A stretch of DNA of 64,000 nucleotides. Origin: Collybia mongolica (taxonomy: Eukaryota; Basidiomycota; Agaricomycetes; Agaricales; Clitocybaceae). The stretch is taken from positions 2,914,001-2,978,000 of the forward strand of contig JAAXNY010000009.1 of the NCBI GenBank assembly GCA_013420905.1, written 5' to 3'. The position numbers and the translations under genes are program-made. This document shows positions 46,456-59,500 of the stretch, in pieces. The notes beneath the pieces are model-generated. The model was not told where the DNA came from. It did no database searches and saw only the letters and a list, made by a program, of their open reading frames with translations. Positions within the stretch are counted from its first letter, which is position 1; every line of letters starts with the position of its first letter.

Positions 46456-49400
46456 TTAAATGCTTAACGGAGGTGGCTCGTCCAATCCACGCCCCAACTT
46501 TTCTACTTCATCGTCGTAAAATTTTTGCAAGGCTACTTTATCGGAGACAAACCGGTGTAAATCCAGTCTTATCTCCTCAGCAAGCATGCCTGGTCGATAT
46601 TCCTTGTTCTTGAGTGTGGTCCCCATCCGGCCGGGGCCCATGAGTCGGTTGGTCAAAAATAGGAAGCCTTGAGAGCCGCCCAAGACTTGAACAAATGCTG
46701 CACCAGACCGGTGCACGAACTGAGAATATTTGTAGGCTGACCGTCGGTAAGAGTAAGATATTTCCACCTGCTCTGGATACAGTCCTGCGGCCTCAACATC
46801 CAGAATATAACCCAATTTCCGCAAGAGGGCATATTCAAAATATTGCGTCGTATGAGTCCCCTCTGGCACCTTTTTGTTTAAATCCATCACGATCGGGGGA
46901 GGAATCACCAGCCGTAACGGAAAGCATGACTGGAATGCGTTCCGGTCTCGGATATCACTGATTTGAGTCACATAGGCCTCAACAAGCCTCAGCCCATAAC
47001 GCTCGATAAGCCTGCTCCATTGTCGGATGAGATCCTCGATGCATCGAGCGGTCGTGCCGATCCACTGCAACTCGAAGTGGAAGACTGTCCCTGGGTTATG
47101 GATGATATCATGGTGCAGAACAACTGATTCGGCTTGGTCACTTTTCTAAATGCGTGACTCTGTCAATAAATTCTGCAAGTGGATCAGAACAGATGGGCTG
47201 ACTTTGTTTGGATCAACATCGATGACCATGGTCTGACTCAGAATGAAACGTTTCTTAGGCCTTCTAGGACTCGGATTCTTTGGTCGCGGCGCACTTGAAG
47301 GATAATATCCTGATCCAGGTCTCAGGTTATCATCAGTGTAGCGGCTGAACCATCTTTTATTGGTCGGGGTCGTTGGGATGACATTTTCGCCTTTCAGCCG
47401 ATAATAATAATGCCTTAGGACATGAGTTTAGTCGCTGGTCTCTGGGGATTCTTGACAAGAATCTCACCCGTCAAGGAAGTTGTGATATCCTCTGCAGTGT
47501 TCAAACAGCCCTTGCTCCTGAAGTTTGACTCCCCATTCCACCCCTTGTGACCGTGACGATATGTCCCGAAACTCCCGAACCAACCACGAGACGAAATCAT
47601 ATCCTATGAAAGAATTCGGGTAATGAGACCGGTGCCAGTGATAGTTCTTGAAAGGAACGCCGTCCTCTTCCCGCATGGCCTTCGCGATAGCAGCAAGTGA
47701 CATATCAGCGATTTCTCTCTCGCTCTTCATCTTTTTTCGCAAGGGCCCAGCGGCGTGAATTTGGTCCAACTGATCCATGAGAGCAGCATCCCGGACAGAA
47801 ACAGCAGGGCCGAGTGTGGTATGAAGGAGCCGCACTGGCGGGGCAGTGTAAGTAGCTTTTTCTTCGGCAGGCTGCCAGCGTAGCTTGGTAAATTGTTCTG
47901 CTAGCTTTTCGATGCCCAGGATGCGCATCTCTTCCTCACTGAAGTTCTCGCCCGAAGGGCCTGTGGTAGATGACGGGGGTTCGGCAGTGGGGATTACGAT
48001 GAAACGAGTTCTCCAATACCGTAGAGATTCATTAAAATTATGTTCATATCCCGCAACCAACATGTCCAATCTGCAAGCTTAGCAATAAGCTCATGCTGTG
48101 AAACCTAATGAAACAAAAGCGTACCTGTTCCATCCATAGTTCTCAAGTCCATACGAGGAGAACATGGTTGAGAGTTCTGTGTAGCCACCTGTGGGAGGAA
48201 ACCGTCAATACAATTGAGCGGACTCAGGGATAAAAACGTACCACCCAACTTTGGCCACATAAGACATTGGTAGTGGAACGGCTTGGTGGGTGCCATGCGC
48301 CGCATGTAGCGACGGACTTGAATGACTTCCCCAGTGTACGAGATGCGATGTATTTCGTTCGTCATGCAGAGATAGACTGGATCAAGGGTGGACCGTAGGA
48401 CATCGGCCGCTCCAAAAGGCCTAGGAGTGAGGTCCTCCCCATTCAATAATGATTTACCCCTCTTGGGACCAATGGGGCCAACTCGATCTTCGACTTCCCC
48501 CCCGTTCTTGTGGGCACCCCTGACAACAAATTGAAACCCTTGTGCCAGTCTGACTGCCGCCATACCTCGCATGACAACGAGAGCCCACTCGCGCCGTAGG
48601 TCGTCTGAGGTCCCTTGGATTGTCGGCGGATTAACGAGGAATGAGCGCATCTCGCTTGGATCGACAACAAAGTCATATGAGAAAACGTCATATGATAGTT
48701 CCAATTCGGAATGTGACGGGAAATGTTCAACTGTCAAAGGGAGACAGACAGGAACTGAAAGGGCCTTCCATTTAATTTCGTGCTTGTGCAGGACCTGGGG
48801 AAACATATGCTGCCATCGCCGAGCAAGTGATGACTGGGTATGTGGAACAGAGGACTGAGGTTGTGAAGGGTTACAGACCACAGCAGGGGAAGAGGCCGGG
48901 AGCGTGTGTATGCTTGCAGCACTACGGCGTTTACCAAACGTCGCCTCGTCACGAGGAGGAGTATTGACAGGGGAACGTCGAACAAAAGAGGCTCGATGAG
49001 GCATGAGACTCTCCTCTTCATACGTTCGGCTAATTCCTGAACGAGAGGTTGGTTGATTCTTTATGGCAACGGGAAGGGGTGACCGGCTGACTTGAGCAAC
49101 CGTTGGTTTTGATGGTGCAGGCATTCGTATCGGAGATGAGGTTCGGGGAAGCGGCTGGGCTGGGGTCGGGGTTTTAGGGCTGCTCGGAGAAGCAGACACC
49201 GATATTTGTGAAGCTTGTGGTTCGCTTGGTCCGCTCCTGAATGGATTGAAAAGCCAAGAAGGCGCCAATTTCGACACCAATGTCCCTCGCGTAGAGGGAG
49301 GCTGCGAACTGTGAGGTGTCTTCGGAGAACCGATAGACAAATTGGAACGCAACGATCTAATCGACGATTGTGAAGGGGAGGTGCTCAACGTTGACACCGC

Positions 49401-51484
49401 TAGCGCGCTTGGGATTTTGTTTGGCGTGTCGTCGTGTGGCAAGTCTATGATTATGCGCTTTGGACTCTCCTCGATGGGGTCGATTCGGGTTGGCACAACT
49501 GAATTTCTGTGCGAGTTTCTTTTATCGGTGCGGGTCGGGGCCGGGGTTGTTGCCATGTTAATTATTGATGATATGGAGTTGCGGGCCGGGTTCGAGATTT
49601 TTGACTCTGGTTTGAGGGCAAATATTTCTGTGTCAAACTTCTCGGCATCTAGCTTCGATGGCGCTACGTCGCTGACATCATCATCGGAAGGGCTTGTAGA
49701 AGACTCCAGTGGGTCAGGCATGAAAGGTACCTCTATACTCGAAAGAACGTCAAGTTCCAAAAGCCCTAACATTTGAATTTGGTGCATCTTGGCACGCCCG
49801 ATGAACCTGGAAATGAAGGTTGGTGGAGTCCACATGTTGACAAGCAGCTCACCTGTCTTCTCGAACTGGCAAGTCCATTTGCTTATCCCAAAATGTGATC
49901 GAGAGCCAGAATGGTTCCCACCAGAAAGTTTTCCGGTTGTTGGGGTCCTCTTCAGCTTTTTCGTCAACGTTCCCCCAAAGAGGGTCAAAAGATTGGGGGC
50001 CTAGCTTCCCCTCGACACCTGACTTCACATCGGGCTCCATGCCCTGAAAACTAAAAATGGGGCTTTGGTGCAGCGGGGGCTTCGAAAGGGATACCAAATC
50101 AATACCAAAGCCTTGGTCCAGGAGTCGAGTGGTAGTAAGCCGGAGTAAATGTTTGGAAACCTTGAAATACCCTGTGCCGGGAGTCACTAACACTATCATC
50201 GTTCCTGTCAAGGACAAAGAACGATCGATATAGTGCGTTTCGGTTGGATTGAGCCCAAGGTTCAAAGCTTCCAGTATGGGGCCGTCGTGTGCAAAAGAGA
50301 TGCGACCAATCAATCGAACTTGTGCAGGAGGGCCGATTCCGAAATCTTGGTTGGATTGGTGATAGTGATGGGTCAGCAGGATATCCCGCTGAAAATCCCA
50401 AAACGAGTCCTTTAAGCTAACAAGGCTTGGTTTCCATTCATGGATGATCTCCAGATCAGTGATAACTTTGAAGAAATCCTTGTACCATTTTCCTGAATCG
50501 TCTTGACGAAGAGGACCAGCAGCATAGTCAACCTCAGACTCCTCGTAAAATACGCGGGAAATGAGGACAATAGTCACAATGTGGTTCGTGCCCGCTTCGC
50601 GCCACTTGGTAAAAAGGGCTGGAAGGAAGGAATGTACGATTTTCTCGTAGTAACGCTCGCCGTCTCCAGCGAACTCCCACAACTCACGACAAACTTGGAT
50701 GAAAATGGTCACTTTGGCGGAGAGTGACCTGTAGATTGTCTTAGTTGAAGGGGTGATATAAGCAGACGATACCTAGAACATCATTACTTGATTGCCATTT
50801 GATAGAGCGCAACTAAGAAAGTCGCACCTTTTTCCCTTCGATGTAGATGCTTTGGATTTTGGCTGCAATGTTGCCAATAAACGTGACGTCTTGGCCAACA
50901 TAGACACATCTCCCAACAAGATCCTTGCCCAGCCTCCACATTACATTTCGACCCAAGTATTGATCTTGAAATATGAGTTCGATATAGTCAGCACCGCAAC
51001 TTTCTCTATCCACCTGGATTCTGAGTGAGTGAAAGAAATGGATTGCATAGATAAACGTACCTTCATTAGTGTAACTTCAGAGTTATTCCTTAGATCAAAT
51101 GCTTCTGCAATTGGTTTGGGTATTGAAATCTTTAACGATGCGTGAATCAGTCCATGACGCAAGCCAAATCCAAAATATAGAAAAAACCTGAAGTTGGTGC
51201 TTTGCACAACCATCATCCTTCGGGACGGTGAACAAAAAAGAGAATTCTGGACCCGAGTTGCTCCCAATGACCCTCAATATGTCTCCTTCAGCAACACCAG
51301 GCCACCATGACTGATTGAATATCACACTGTTGGACTCTTTCGTATCGTGTACCCAAGAATTGAACACCTTAGAATCTCCATATTTCAATGGTGCAGAGGA
51401 AATAGGCCTTAGGATGGATTGAGCAGTGTTGGACCGTCGACGCCTATATTGGGACTGTTGAGATTCTGCTCGGGAGGTCGTCAT
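46456..51484 (-). CDS. IML1: Iml1/DEPDC5, GTPase-activating subunit of SEACIT/GATOR1
   Basis: Iml1 with Npr2 and Npr3 acts on Gtr1/RagA at the vacuole to inhibit TORC1 when amino acids are scarce. Nine exons (51484-51188, 51129-51061, 51013-50828, 50772-49853, 49806-48242, 48188-48125, 48070-47468, 47413-47203, 47145-46456) give 1534 aa, close to the yeast protein. Landmarks: N-terminal SVIFNQSWWPGVAEGDILRV and DYIELIFQDQYLGRNVMWRL; the Iml1 domain (CRELWEFAGDGERYYEKIVH, WKDFF-like WYKDFFKVITDLEI); WDKQMDLPVREDRFIGRAKM; a Ser/Pro-rich insert (about residues 530-780); then GYTELSTMFSSYGLENYGWN, the DEP domain (HYPNSFIGYDFVSWLVREF) and the C-terminal domain ending with LRKLGYILDVEAAG and RSGAAFVQVLGGSQGFLFL. 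Exon joins agree with the family throughout. Convergent with Naa20. Confidence 0.95.
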
Positions 51485-52629
51485 CGCTCACTATGGAGTT
51501 GTTCACTCCTTTTCATTGATGGTTCACAGAGGCTATGACAATGGAAAAAGTGCGAAATAATGTGAGAGTACAGTGAGGGTCGGAGTTGACCGGCGTTGAG
51601 GACACCATGATCAATGGACTCGGACATGTCACGCGGTTCTCAAGTGATCCACGACGTCGAAAAATACTCAAACATTCTGCACTCTCAATTATGTCGGTCT
51701 ATCAGTACCGCCTTGGACAACCGCCACCTCTGCACAGCTCAAGCCAACCTTACGCGTCCGAGTCGCTGGGAACAGTCTTGATGATGAAAGAGTCGCCCAC
51801 CGACTAAGCGGTTCCCCGCAACAGAACGCCGGCCAAACGATGCTCGTAATCCCACAGTCAAACGGTCCATGCTTGTCATTGCTGCCCACTCCTCCCGGTA
51901 GGGAATACTAGATCACACCCCTCGATTTCTACATCTTGGCCTTGCAATTTTGCTCCCGGACGCATCCGCATAACGGAAGTCGTTTATCAAGGAGATCGGG
52001 GAATGAGGATAGAATCATTTCGTTGAGTAGGTGGTCAGATGACGGTTCCCTACCACGCATAAGATGTCAGTCAAGGCCCGGTATGCATATGGTCTATCGC
52101 TCCCGAGCCTCTGATCCCCGACAAACTAGCGACGACCTCGACTATGAACGACTCATACCCATTGCCAGTTCTCGTCGCCACTGGATGATGACTTTGCACC
52201 CGAAGGTGCTTCGTGATACCCAACTACAACATGGTCAACACGGATGTTTTCAACGGATACCAAGACGAAAAGTTAACATCCAGTCCCCCCCCCCGCCCAT
52301 GTTTATTATAACTTTGGGTACGCAAGGAGTGGCTTGGTCTTTGGAAACTCCCTGTATCCTATCTCAGAGTTGGTCTCTGTTGTTTATTCAATCACGGACT
52401 ACCAATCGCCCGTTACAGCAAAGTCCCATCTGGCAGTCATTATCCTCGAGATCCCTGCCCCCGCCAAGCATGCAACACTGCTTCCGTCATGTCAAGATAG
52501 TCCCGGATGTTGTATCTACTTTTGCCTCTAACCTGACTTCTTGGCCCCAGTATTACTGGCGTATAAAAGAATGGGTTGTATCCCTGCTGTTCCTCAGATC
52601 ACTTTCGTGTCAAACCAGCCTCAGATATC
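51485..52629. other. Gene-free stretch between Iml1 and cutinase
   Basis: About 1.1 kb. A long plus-strand frame at 51936-52733 has no family match, overlaps the cutinase promoter and start in another phase, and is not called. An 11-12-base C run is near 52285. The right end is the cutinase promoter. Confidence 0.4.
52562..52569 (+). promoter_or_regulatory. TATA box of the cutinase gene
   Basis: TATAAAAG, 61 bp upstream of the cutinase ATG. The spacing and sequence are nearly the same as for the xylanase gene, consistent with strongly inducible secreted-enzyme promoters. Confidence 0.6.
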
Positions 52630-53324
52630 ATGTTGTCTTTCACCGTCGTCCTTGCTCTCGCCCTCTCCGCCTTTGCCGCGCCTCACGAAATGCGCCAGAG
52701 CTGCGCAGACGTGACAGTCTATTTCGCCCGTGACACAGGGGAGATTGGCACTTTAGGGACAATTGTAGGCCCCCCCTTCAGATTGGAGTTACAGAGTGCT
52801 TTGCGAGGAAAGACGCTCGAGTTTGTGGGCATCAATTATGCTGCAAGTGTTGCAGGATTCCTTGCAGGGGGGGACCCTGCTGGCGCCACCGCCATGGCCA
52901 ACAGTATAACTTCGAAAACCAACTCTTGCCCGAACACCAAGATCGTTATCTCAGGATATAGGTTTGACCAGCTTATCTTGATTGTTCGTGAGCCTAATAG
53001 TGTGGTTTTGTTTCTAGTCAAGGTGCTCAAGTGACTCACCTTGCTGCTGGCAAGTTGTCCTCTGCCGTGCAGGACCGTGTCAATGCTGCTGTCGTGTGCG
53101 GTGATCCCATGAAGGGAAGAGGTTTCCCCGGTGCTATCAGCGGCCACTCGAAGACGTTCTGCGCCCTCCTTGATAACATTTGTGCCGGCGGAGTACTCAT
53201 CACCGCATCGCATTTAGGATATGGAGCTGTGAGTTCATCATACAATGTGTGGAATCTGCGAACTAAATTTCCCACCTCTCAGGACGCTGATGAAGCCGCA
53301 GCCTTTGTGGTCTCTCGCATCTAA
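52630..53324 (+). CDS. Secreted cutinase (CE5 family)
   Basis: Serine esterase that hydrolyses cutin or related polyesters outside the cell. Three exons (52630-52961, 53018-53228, 53283-53324) give 194 aa. Residues 1-16 are a signal peptide (MLSFTVVLALALSAFA). The domain begins SCADVTVYFARDTGE; the nucleophile Ser111 lies in GYSQG and its codon is split by intron 1. Asp163 (LLDNIC) and His176 (ASHLGYG) complete the triad. Cysteines that form the two family disulfides (SCAD, SCPN, FCALLDNIC) are present. Compared with the common FARGTTE motif, this copy has FARDTGE, a Gly to Asp change next to the oxyanion region that might affect activity. It sits between Iml1 and an F-box gene with no functional link visible. 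Confidence 0.95.
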
Positions 53325-53813
53325 GTTTTTAATCCCCGCCTGCGTCCCCATACCACGAACGCATTCTAATAGTCTGAACGAGAAGATCGTACGGTTGGTA
53401 TCATTGGTATCATGTGTTAGAATTTAAAAATATTCCATTTTGGATTGAAAAGCCCCCCCCCGGCTGGTTTAGGGCATAATAACTTGAGCATTTACCTCAA
53501 TACCATGAGTGTGTGAATTCAATATCTAATTTGTATTATTCAAGAAAAGACGGGCTTGGGTCATCATGTTTCTCAACGCTAAAATGAGGGGAACAAGACC
53601 GGAACTGTGAACTGCTGGCGCGACGACATATCTTGTTAGACAATCATTGATACTTATTCCGTGAATCGTTTTTGGGGTTCAAGAGGGTTATATGTCCCAG
53701 AATACATCAATTTTATCCGTTCCCTATATATGGTCTTGGACAGTATGACTTTAAAAATAATAATTTCTCTATCCTATGGTATTGGGTAAGTTGTATGAGC
53801 CATTTATATCGCA
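53325..53813. other. Gene-free stretch between cutinase and F-box gene
   Basis: About 490 bases of 3' flank for two convergent genes, with a 10-base C run near 53450. Nothing else seen. Confidence 0.4.
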
Positions 53814-55433
53814 TCAAACCCAAGGCATGGAAGTCCAGGAAGCCAGCTTGGTATGCTGGACTGCACAGCACGATGGATTTCGAGGATACCTAGGAAGAAC
53901 GTAATGAACCCGGTGAGTAACTACGACCTCTGTTCCTCCTGCAGTCACGTCTGGGGGTATGAAGAAGGTACCTTCTCTTTTTTCGCGGGGTAACCTAATT
54001 TCCACGTAGTCAAGCTTGGCCACACCATATGAAGACGACAAGGTCGTCCTGGAGCGGACGAAATCGAGGAACGCATCATCCGAGACACCGCTGCATTTAA
54101 ACGCGATATTCCTTAGAAAGGGACAAAGAGGTGCCTTGTCCGTTGCTGGTGTAAGAAGACCCAGAACATGATCATCGACTGGGTAAAAATCTGTTTCTAG
54201 TGTAGACCTCGAGCCGTCACGCCAAATATCAAGGTATAGTTTCGTTATATGTGGAGTCTCGGTGATGCAGTTGACCAGGGTTTCTCGGCGTAGGGAGTTC
54301 GCATTGATGCTAAGCCCATTCAACGTCGTTGACCGTCGGAGCAAGGCATAGAGTGGGGGACACTCGAATGTTGTGCGGTCGTTGCAATTAAGACGAAGTG
54401 TCAAGTTGAGGAGCATAGGGAGATGAAGATGGTCAAAGAAGGGACCAAGATTGTTTCCTCCTCTAATAGAGAGGGTTTTCAAGAAAGGTAATATTACTGT
54501 CACATTGAGAATATTTCCCTCAGGTTCAGGAAATATGTCGCTTAAGCTCGAGGGGAACGCCATATTACAGCTCACAAGATTTTCACAACGCTTTAGAATT
54601 GCAAGAGCGGTGTCTGCACGCAAGCTGCGTTCCGTTTCTGTGATGATCAACTCAGTCAGCTGTGACCAGCTGACCGAGACATTGAAGACCAGAGAGGAGC
54701 AAATCATTAGCCCTCGCAAACGGGGTGCCTGTAATAAACCGCAAGGTTTTGTAAACCAACCATCACGCCGTTCACGTCCCATGTAAAACTGAATGGAGAG
54801 GCTTTCGAGTAGTGGTACTTCTGCGGTGGGGATGGCAGCAAACGCTGCAAATTCGGCGTGGCGCAGGGACAACACAATGTGCTTCCATCTACTTGCAAAC
54901 AATCTGAGGTGTAGAGTGAGGTTGACTTGTAATACATATTCAAAGCCCATCCCCTGATAGATGGATATAGAGAGGGGAAGGGCGCCTGATCTGTTCAGCC
55001 AATCTATAATTGCTTGTGTGAATATCTTGTCTGTATCCGGCTCGTGTCCGGTAAAGGATTCGGGGATTGAGATGTGGATGCTGGACCAGAGTTTTGGAGT
55101 GGCCCTAGATATACTTCTCCAGGAGCTGCACACGCGTCCCAAGAGTAGAGGAGCTTCTCGTCCGCTCATGATAGAGTTATGTGCAGTGGGGAGGCACCAC
55201 ACAAAGATTTCTTGGAGGACATCTTGTGGGATTCTACGGATAGGTGACAACAAGGACAAATGTGGGATGATGAAGTCGTTCAAGCGATCTCGTTTGGCCT
55301 GTAGGCGCAGAATCTCTGTGTCGAGGTCGTTGCGCTGGATTGTTGGTACAATAAGGACCTGTTTAATCTGTTCGAGCTCATCATGAGAGGGAGCGTAGTT
55401 GGTAGTGAGTAGGGGAGTGAATGGGGATTCCAT
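53814..55433 (-). CDS. F-box/coiled-coil protein, intact, isolated copy
   Basis: Single exon, 539 aa, ATG at 55433 (MESPFTPLLTTNYAPSHDEL). The N-terminus resembles the 7884 copy (MESRFAPLLSTNYVP), while the body is closer to the 28609/31447 pair. Coiled coil at residues 25-65 (LDTEILRLQAKRDRLNDF), F-box-like region LSPIRRIPQDVLQEIFVWCL with APLLLGRVCSSWRSISRATP, and a Leu-rich C-terminal part with DDHVLGLLTPATD and FLDFVRSRTTLSSSYGV. The last 20 residues (after VHYVLPRYPRNPS) diverge from the paralogs, so the native stop may have shifted. A role as substrate adaptor of an SCF ligase is inferred from the F-box only. Confidence 0.83.
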   Translation of the reverse strand: MESPFTPLLTTNYAPSHDELEQIKQVLIVPTIQRNDLDTEILRLQAKRDRLNDFIIPHLSLLSPIRRIPQDVLQEIFVWCLPTAHNSIMSGREAPLLLGRVCSSWRSISRATPKLWSSIHISIPESFTGHEPDTDKIFTQAIIDWLNRSGALPLSISIYQGMGFEYVLQVNLTLHLRLFASRWKHIVLSLRHAEFAAFAAIPTAEVPLLESLSIQFYMGRERRDGWFTKPCGLLQAPRLRGLMICSSLVFNVSVSWSQLTELIITETERSLRADTALAILKRCENLVSCNMAFPSSLSDIFPEPEGNILNVTVILPFLKTLSIRGGNNLGPFFDHLHLPMLLNLTLRLNCNDRTTFECPPLYALLRRSTTLNGLSINANSLRRETLVNCITETPHITKLYLDIWRDGSRSTLETDFYPVDDHVLGLLTPATDKAPLCPFLRNIAFKCSGVSDDAFLDFVRSRTTLSSSYGVAKLDYVEIRLPREKREGTFFIPPDVTAGGTEVVVTHRVHYVLPRYPRNPSCCAVQHTKLASWTSMPWV

Positions 55434-56249
55434 AGCGTTACCCAAAAACCCTTCCTGGTTACACCTGCAGATAATCGCGATTAAAGTTACTTTCCAGGGC
55501 GTAGTCCTAGAAGGGACGGAGTCCGAATCGGACTCCTAAGTTGAAAATAGCCGCAACCGCATGCGAAGGCCAGTCAGTAAGGAAACGTAAAGATGAGCAA
55601 AAGGATAGGTCGTTGCTCCAGATACATACAAAAGGTGCAGAAAAAGAAAAGGAAAACTCAAGGCACGGGCGTTCACTCTGGTCCTGTCTTAGCAGCAGCG
55701 AATTGCCCCTATGATCCCTATGATTGATTCCTGGGCAGTTGGCCATAGCAGCTCTTGGAATCACCCAAGGTTGTTCTAAAACTTCGGGCTCATTCATGAG
55801 AGGATCCACTCGTTACTCACTTCATCATAACTATTATCTTCCCGAATCCCAGTTCTGGGCCAGGCGACGCGGAATGCCGCCACAAAAACACCCTGTCCTT
55901 CAGCTTCGCGTTCACTTCTAAAAGAAATTAGTTATTAGTTGGAGCAGAGATACAATGTGAGTCAAGATTGGGTCGTATTCAGCGTAGCTCCGTCCAGCCC
56001 GAACAAGGTTGTTTCCAGTGGAGACTCCGCCCCGGAAGTAGGTAGCGCTGGTGCTATCCAATAACGGAAATTATGCAGAGATAACTTTGGCTGGCATGGT
56101 GTCTTTCTTGAAGTTAAAGAAGTGATATTGGGAGTTCTCGCTTGCGCGGAGTTTACGACAAGTCTGAGATTCGGGCGTTTGGCGGTGACGGGCATGGATT
56201 CTTGTGTCCTATTTCCGGAGTATTTATCATCACCATAACAGAGTGATCG
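55434..56249. other. Gene-free stretch between F-box gene and mobile block
   Basis: About 800 bases with no recognisable coding sequence. It contains the F-box promoter and the left flank of the mobile block. Confidence 0.4.
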
Positions 56250-56551
56250 CTATGTATACACCACCAAATTTTTGAAAGGTGCCTGTCACAGATAACGTAT
56301 GTGTGATTGTGACATAATCGATCAATATCGATCTAATGTGGCCTCCAGCTGGCCACCAGCTGGTCATTTTCCACCTCGCCGAGATGTGCGTTGGGGTGTG
56401 GCCACCACCTCTCATTGCCAGATGTCTGACAGATTTCCCTCACATGATATTTGCCTGGTTTTCTCGTTGAGGCCTTCTGATTCTTCATATTGTAATACAA
56501 CTAGGTTTTTTGTCTCGGTTCGTTATCCTGAATATTTACTATGGCTACTAA

Positions 56552-59500
56552 TCAACGCAGACCTACGCTACCAAGTTCAACTCTGCCTCCCTGGACATGG
56601 TCATTATTGGGATAAGATCGCGAACTTTCTCCTTGGCCGACTCCATCATCCTCTCGATCATTATCCATGGTGCAATCCTCTGTTATCCTGCGCCGTTTTC
56701 GTGTCAAAGTTATACAAGTCGTTGGAGCAGCCTTTTTCTTCTCGGCGGCCTTTGCTGCTGCTGCGGCTCGCTTTTTATCCTGCGTTACACGGAGTCCCAT
56801 CGCGATTGCAATGTGATGAGCCTCCCGGTCAAGAACAAATGGGATCGGGGCAATAAGTTCACGTGGAAGAATCGCCCGAAGGAGGTGAGCATTATGGAAT
56901 GCATGCGTGTTGACAAGGAATCGCTCGAGTGGCTGGTGAACTATGTAATTCTCCACCACAAGTGACTCGATGCGCTCTTGCATGGCATACCGTTCACCCG
57001 AGGCACAACATTTAGCTTGATAGCAATCATGCTGGGCATTGCATTCAAAAAGAATGTCCTGGGCGATAAAATGTGAGATTCAGTTGACTTGCGTCGTGAG
57101 TGATGACAGACCGTTGTAGGAATAACACAAATCTCAGTCTCATGGAACCGTTGAGTCAATGCTGGCATGCCAAATTTTTCGTCTCGGGTGGATGAAATTT
57201 GGAAGACATCAATAGCCGCATAAGCTAAAGTTTCTGTACAGTTCTGTATCACCTCTACGATTCGTCCAATTATCGGAGCGTTAGTTACCTGGATAGTAAT
57301 AATTTCAGTCAGTAACAGCTTCACCTCAAGATGGGTCAAAAACCTACAGCAATTGGTGATCTGGCAAAGATCCATGATCCAACAACACACTTATCCTGTG
57401 ATGCGGCCACAACATTCATGCATTGGCACCATTGATCAGTTGAGGATTGATTGACGATATTGATCGCCTTTGAAGCTAATGTTTGTGCCCATGGAAGTTT
57501 AACACGGGGAAGTAGCTTTTTGTTCACATCATATTTGAGCGGCTCGAGTTGAACATGGCCTAAAAATTATTTAGAAGGGAACAACATTCGAATGAAATAT
57601 CATTCATGCACCAACAACATCCACATTTACTGGAGTCCACCCAAAAAGAGTCTGAAGGACTGGACTGGTAGTCATGTAGCTCCGAACCCCAGATCCCGCT
57701 CGTCTCCAGTCTCCTCCCTTTGACACCCACCATCCACCAGAGAGGAGATGTTTCATTAACTCTTGTGCAGCCAGTTGATATGCAATATCACGACTAGGAG
57801 CCAGATGATTTGAAAGGATAGAACAAAAGCGAAAGATAGCATTAAAGCACTCAAAAACCTCGGTAGCAACTCCTACCATTGGTCTGAAGCGAATTATGTC
57901 TTCTCGAATGTGTGCGAGGAGATGGTACTTGATTTTCGCAACAATCTTTGAAGGATCAATGAGAGCCGCTATGTCCAAAACATTTGCCACTGCAATCTCA
58001 ACGTCTGACTGTGGACTGTAACTCAGTGATAGCTGATTGATCAAAGTGCATTGGAACTCACGATGTACTCCTCAAGATTGCGGATCTCCGGAAACCAGAG
58101 TAGTGCCCCCAATTCACCAACAGCCTTAGTCAAGGAAAACTGAAGGCTATTTACTAGGTCGAAAACATGAAAGACATTCACCTGCACAAGTGTTTTGAAT
58201 TGCCGACCAATCAAAGAGTTCGCATACTGTAAAATGTACTTGGCACGTATTGCATGTACCGAGAGGCCATTGGTATTAGTACTTTGCAGTCGAGCAGAAT
58301 ACATCTTCTTCTGTGTCGAAGTCCAGGGTGTATGAGACCCATGCCATAGGTACTTTTCGATCCCCAGTAAAACTGTGTGGAGAATTTTGACTGGAGTGTC
58401 ATGAGCTGCATCGAATCCTACATTATAAAGTCAGCTTCATCTGATATTATCAAGCTTTAGCCCTACCTTCCATGGTCAGGAACCCATTATACACCGCCGA
58501 CTTGTGATTATTGACCCACGCCATCAACTCGGCTTGGATTTCTGCAACAGGCCGTCGAGGTTGTAACTCCCGCGCTTTCCGAGCACGTTCAATGAGGTGC
58601 TCGATCCAGTCTTGAGTAAATGCATCCTTGACTCCTGTCTCAGATTGTAGATCCTTGACGGTTTGTGCCACACCCAAACATGCTGCTTGGACCTGTTTCT
58701 CCACGGTTGCAAGGGTCTCTGCTGCTGAGTGGGGTTCACCCACCTGCGTAATGAAAAGGCAACATTCAGCGAAATTTTCTAAAGATAAAATCGAAATTAA
58801 AGCACATAGAAAAGCCGATGAAATCCCTCCTCGCTTTCCTTTGCTTTCTGTGTACCACCGACATGGCATTTCCTGCAGGGAAAGTTCCCGTTGCCACCAA
58901 TATGGCCTGAAAGCTCACTCTGTGCAGGGTTATCCCCAGGTCCACAGTTACAGTATACTTTCAGTCGTATTTGTTGCCCGGTGGTAGCATGTCGGACTTT
59001 AAGTGGGTTGAGATGTGTTGATCTAAAATACAGTGAGTCGTGGAAGTCAACATCTGTAGTGTGGGACGACTTACTCAATTTTATTCTTGATCCCTTGAAA
59101 CTGCTCCGGAATGCTGGCGTACGTTGACGTTGACACAAAATGAATATGAAATTCCTGGTGGAGAAGCTTTCGGGGCAAATTCCGATGGCTGATGTACGTG
59201 TTCCAGTGTTTGTTCCAGCTCTTGGATTGATTACCTGATACGTCATCCCCAAATATATCAATAAAGCTGGTGTAAAGTGGATCTCCTTCAGCAAGCTCAC
59301 GATCAGGATTGGGCATTTGTGCAGGATGTCCTGCAGCTATTGTGATGGAACTCCAGACAGGGATTGACGCGGCATCCTCAAGATCAAGCATATTCTCCTG
59401 AAGGTCCTGCGCTGCAACCAAGGTGATCTTCTCATCTCTTATCGTACTTGTGGCCTTATTGCAGCTGATTAGTAACACATATACTCGATAGAAGTACTAA

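Noticed and set aside
51936..52733. 265-codon plus-strand open frame
   Set aside because: Arg/Ser/Pro-rich composition without family similarity; it crosses the cutinase TATA box and start in another phase.
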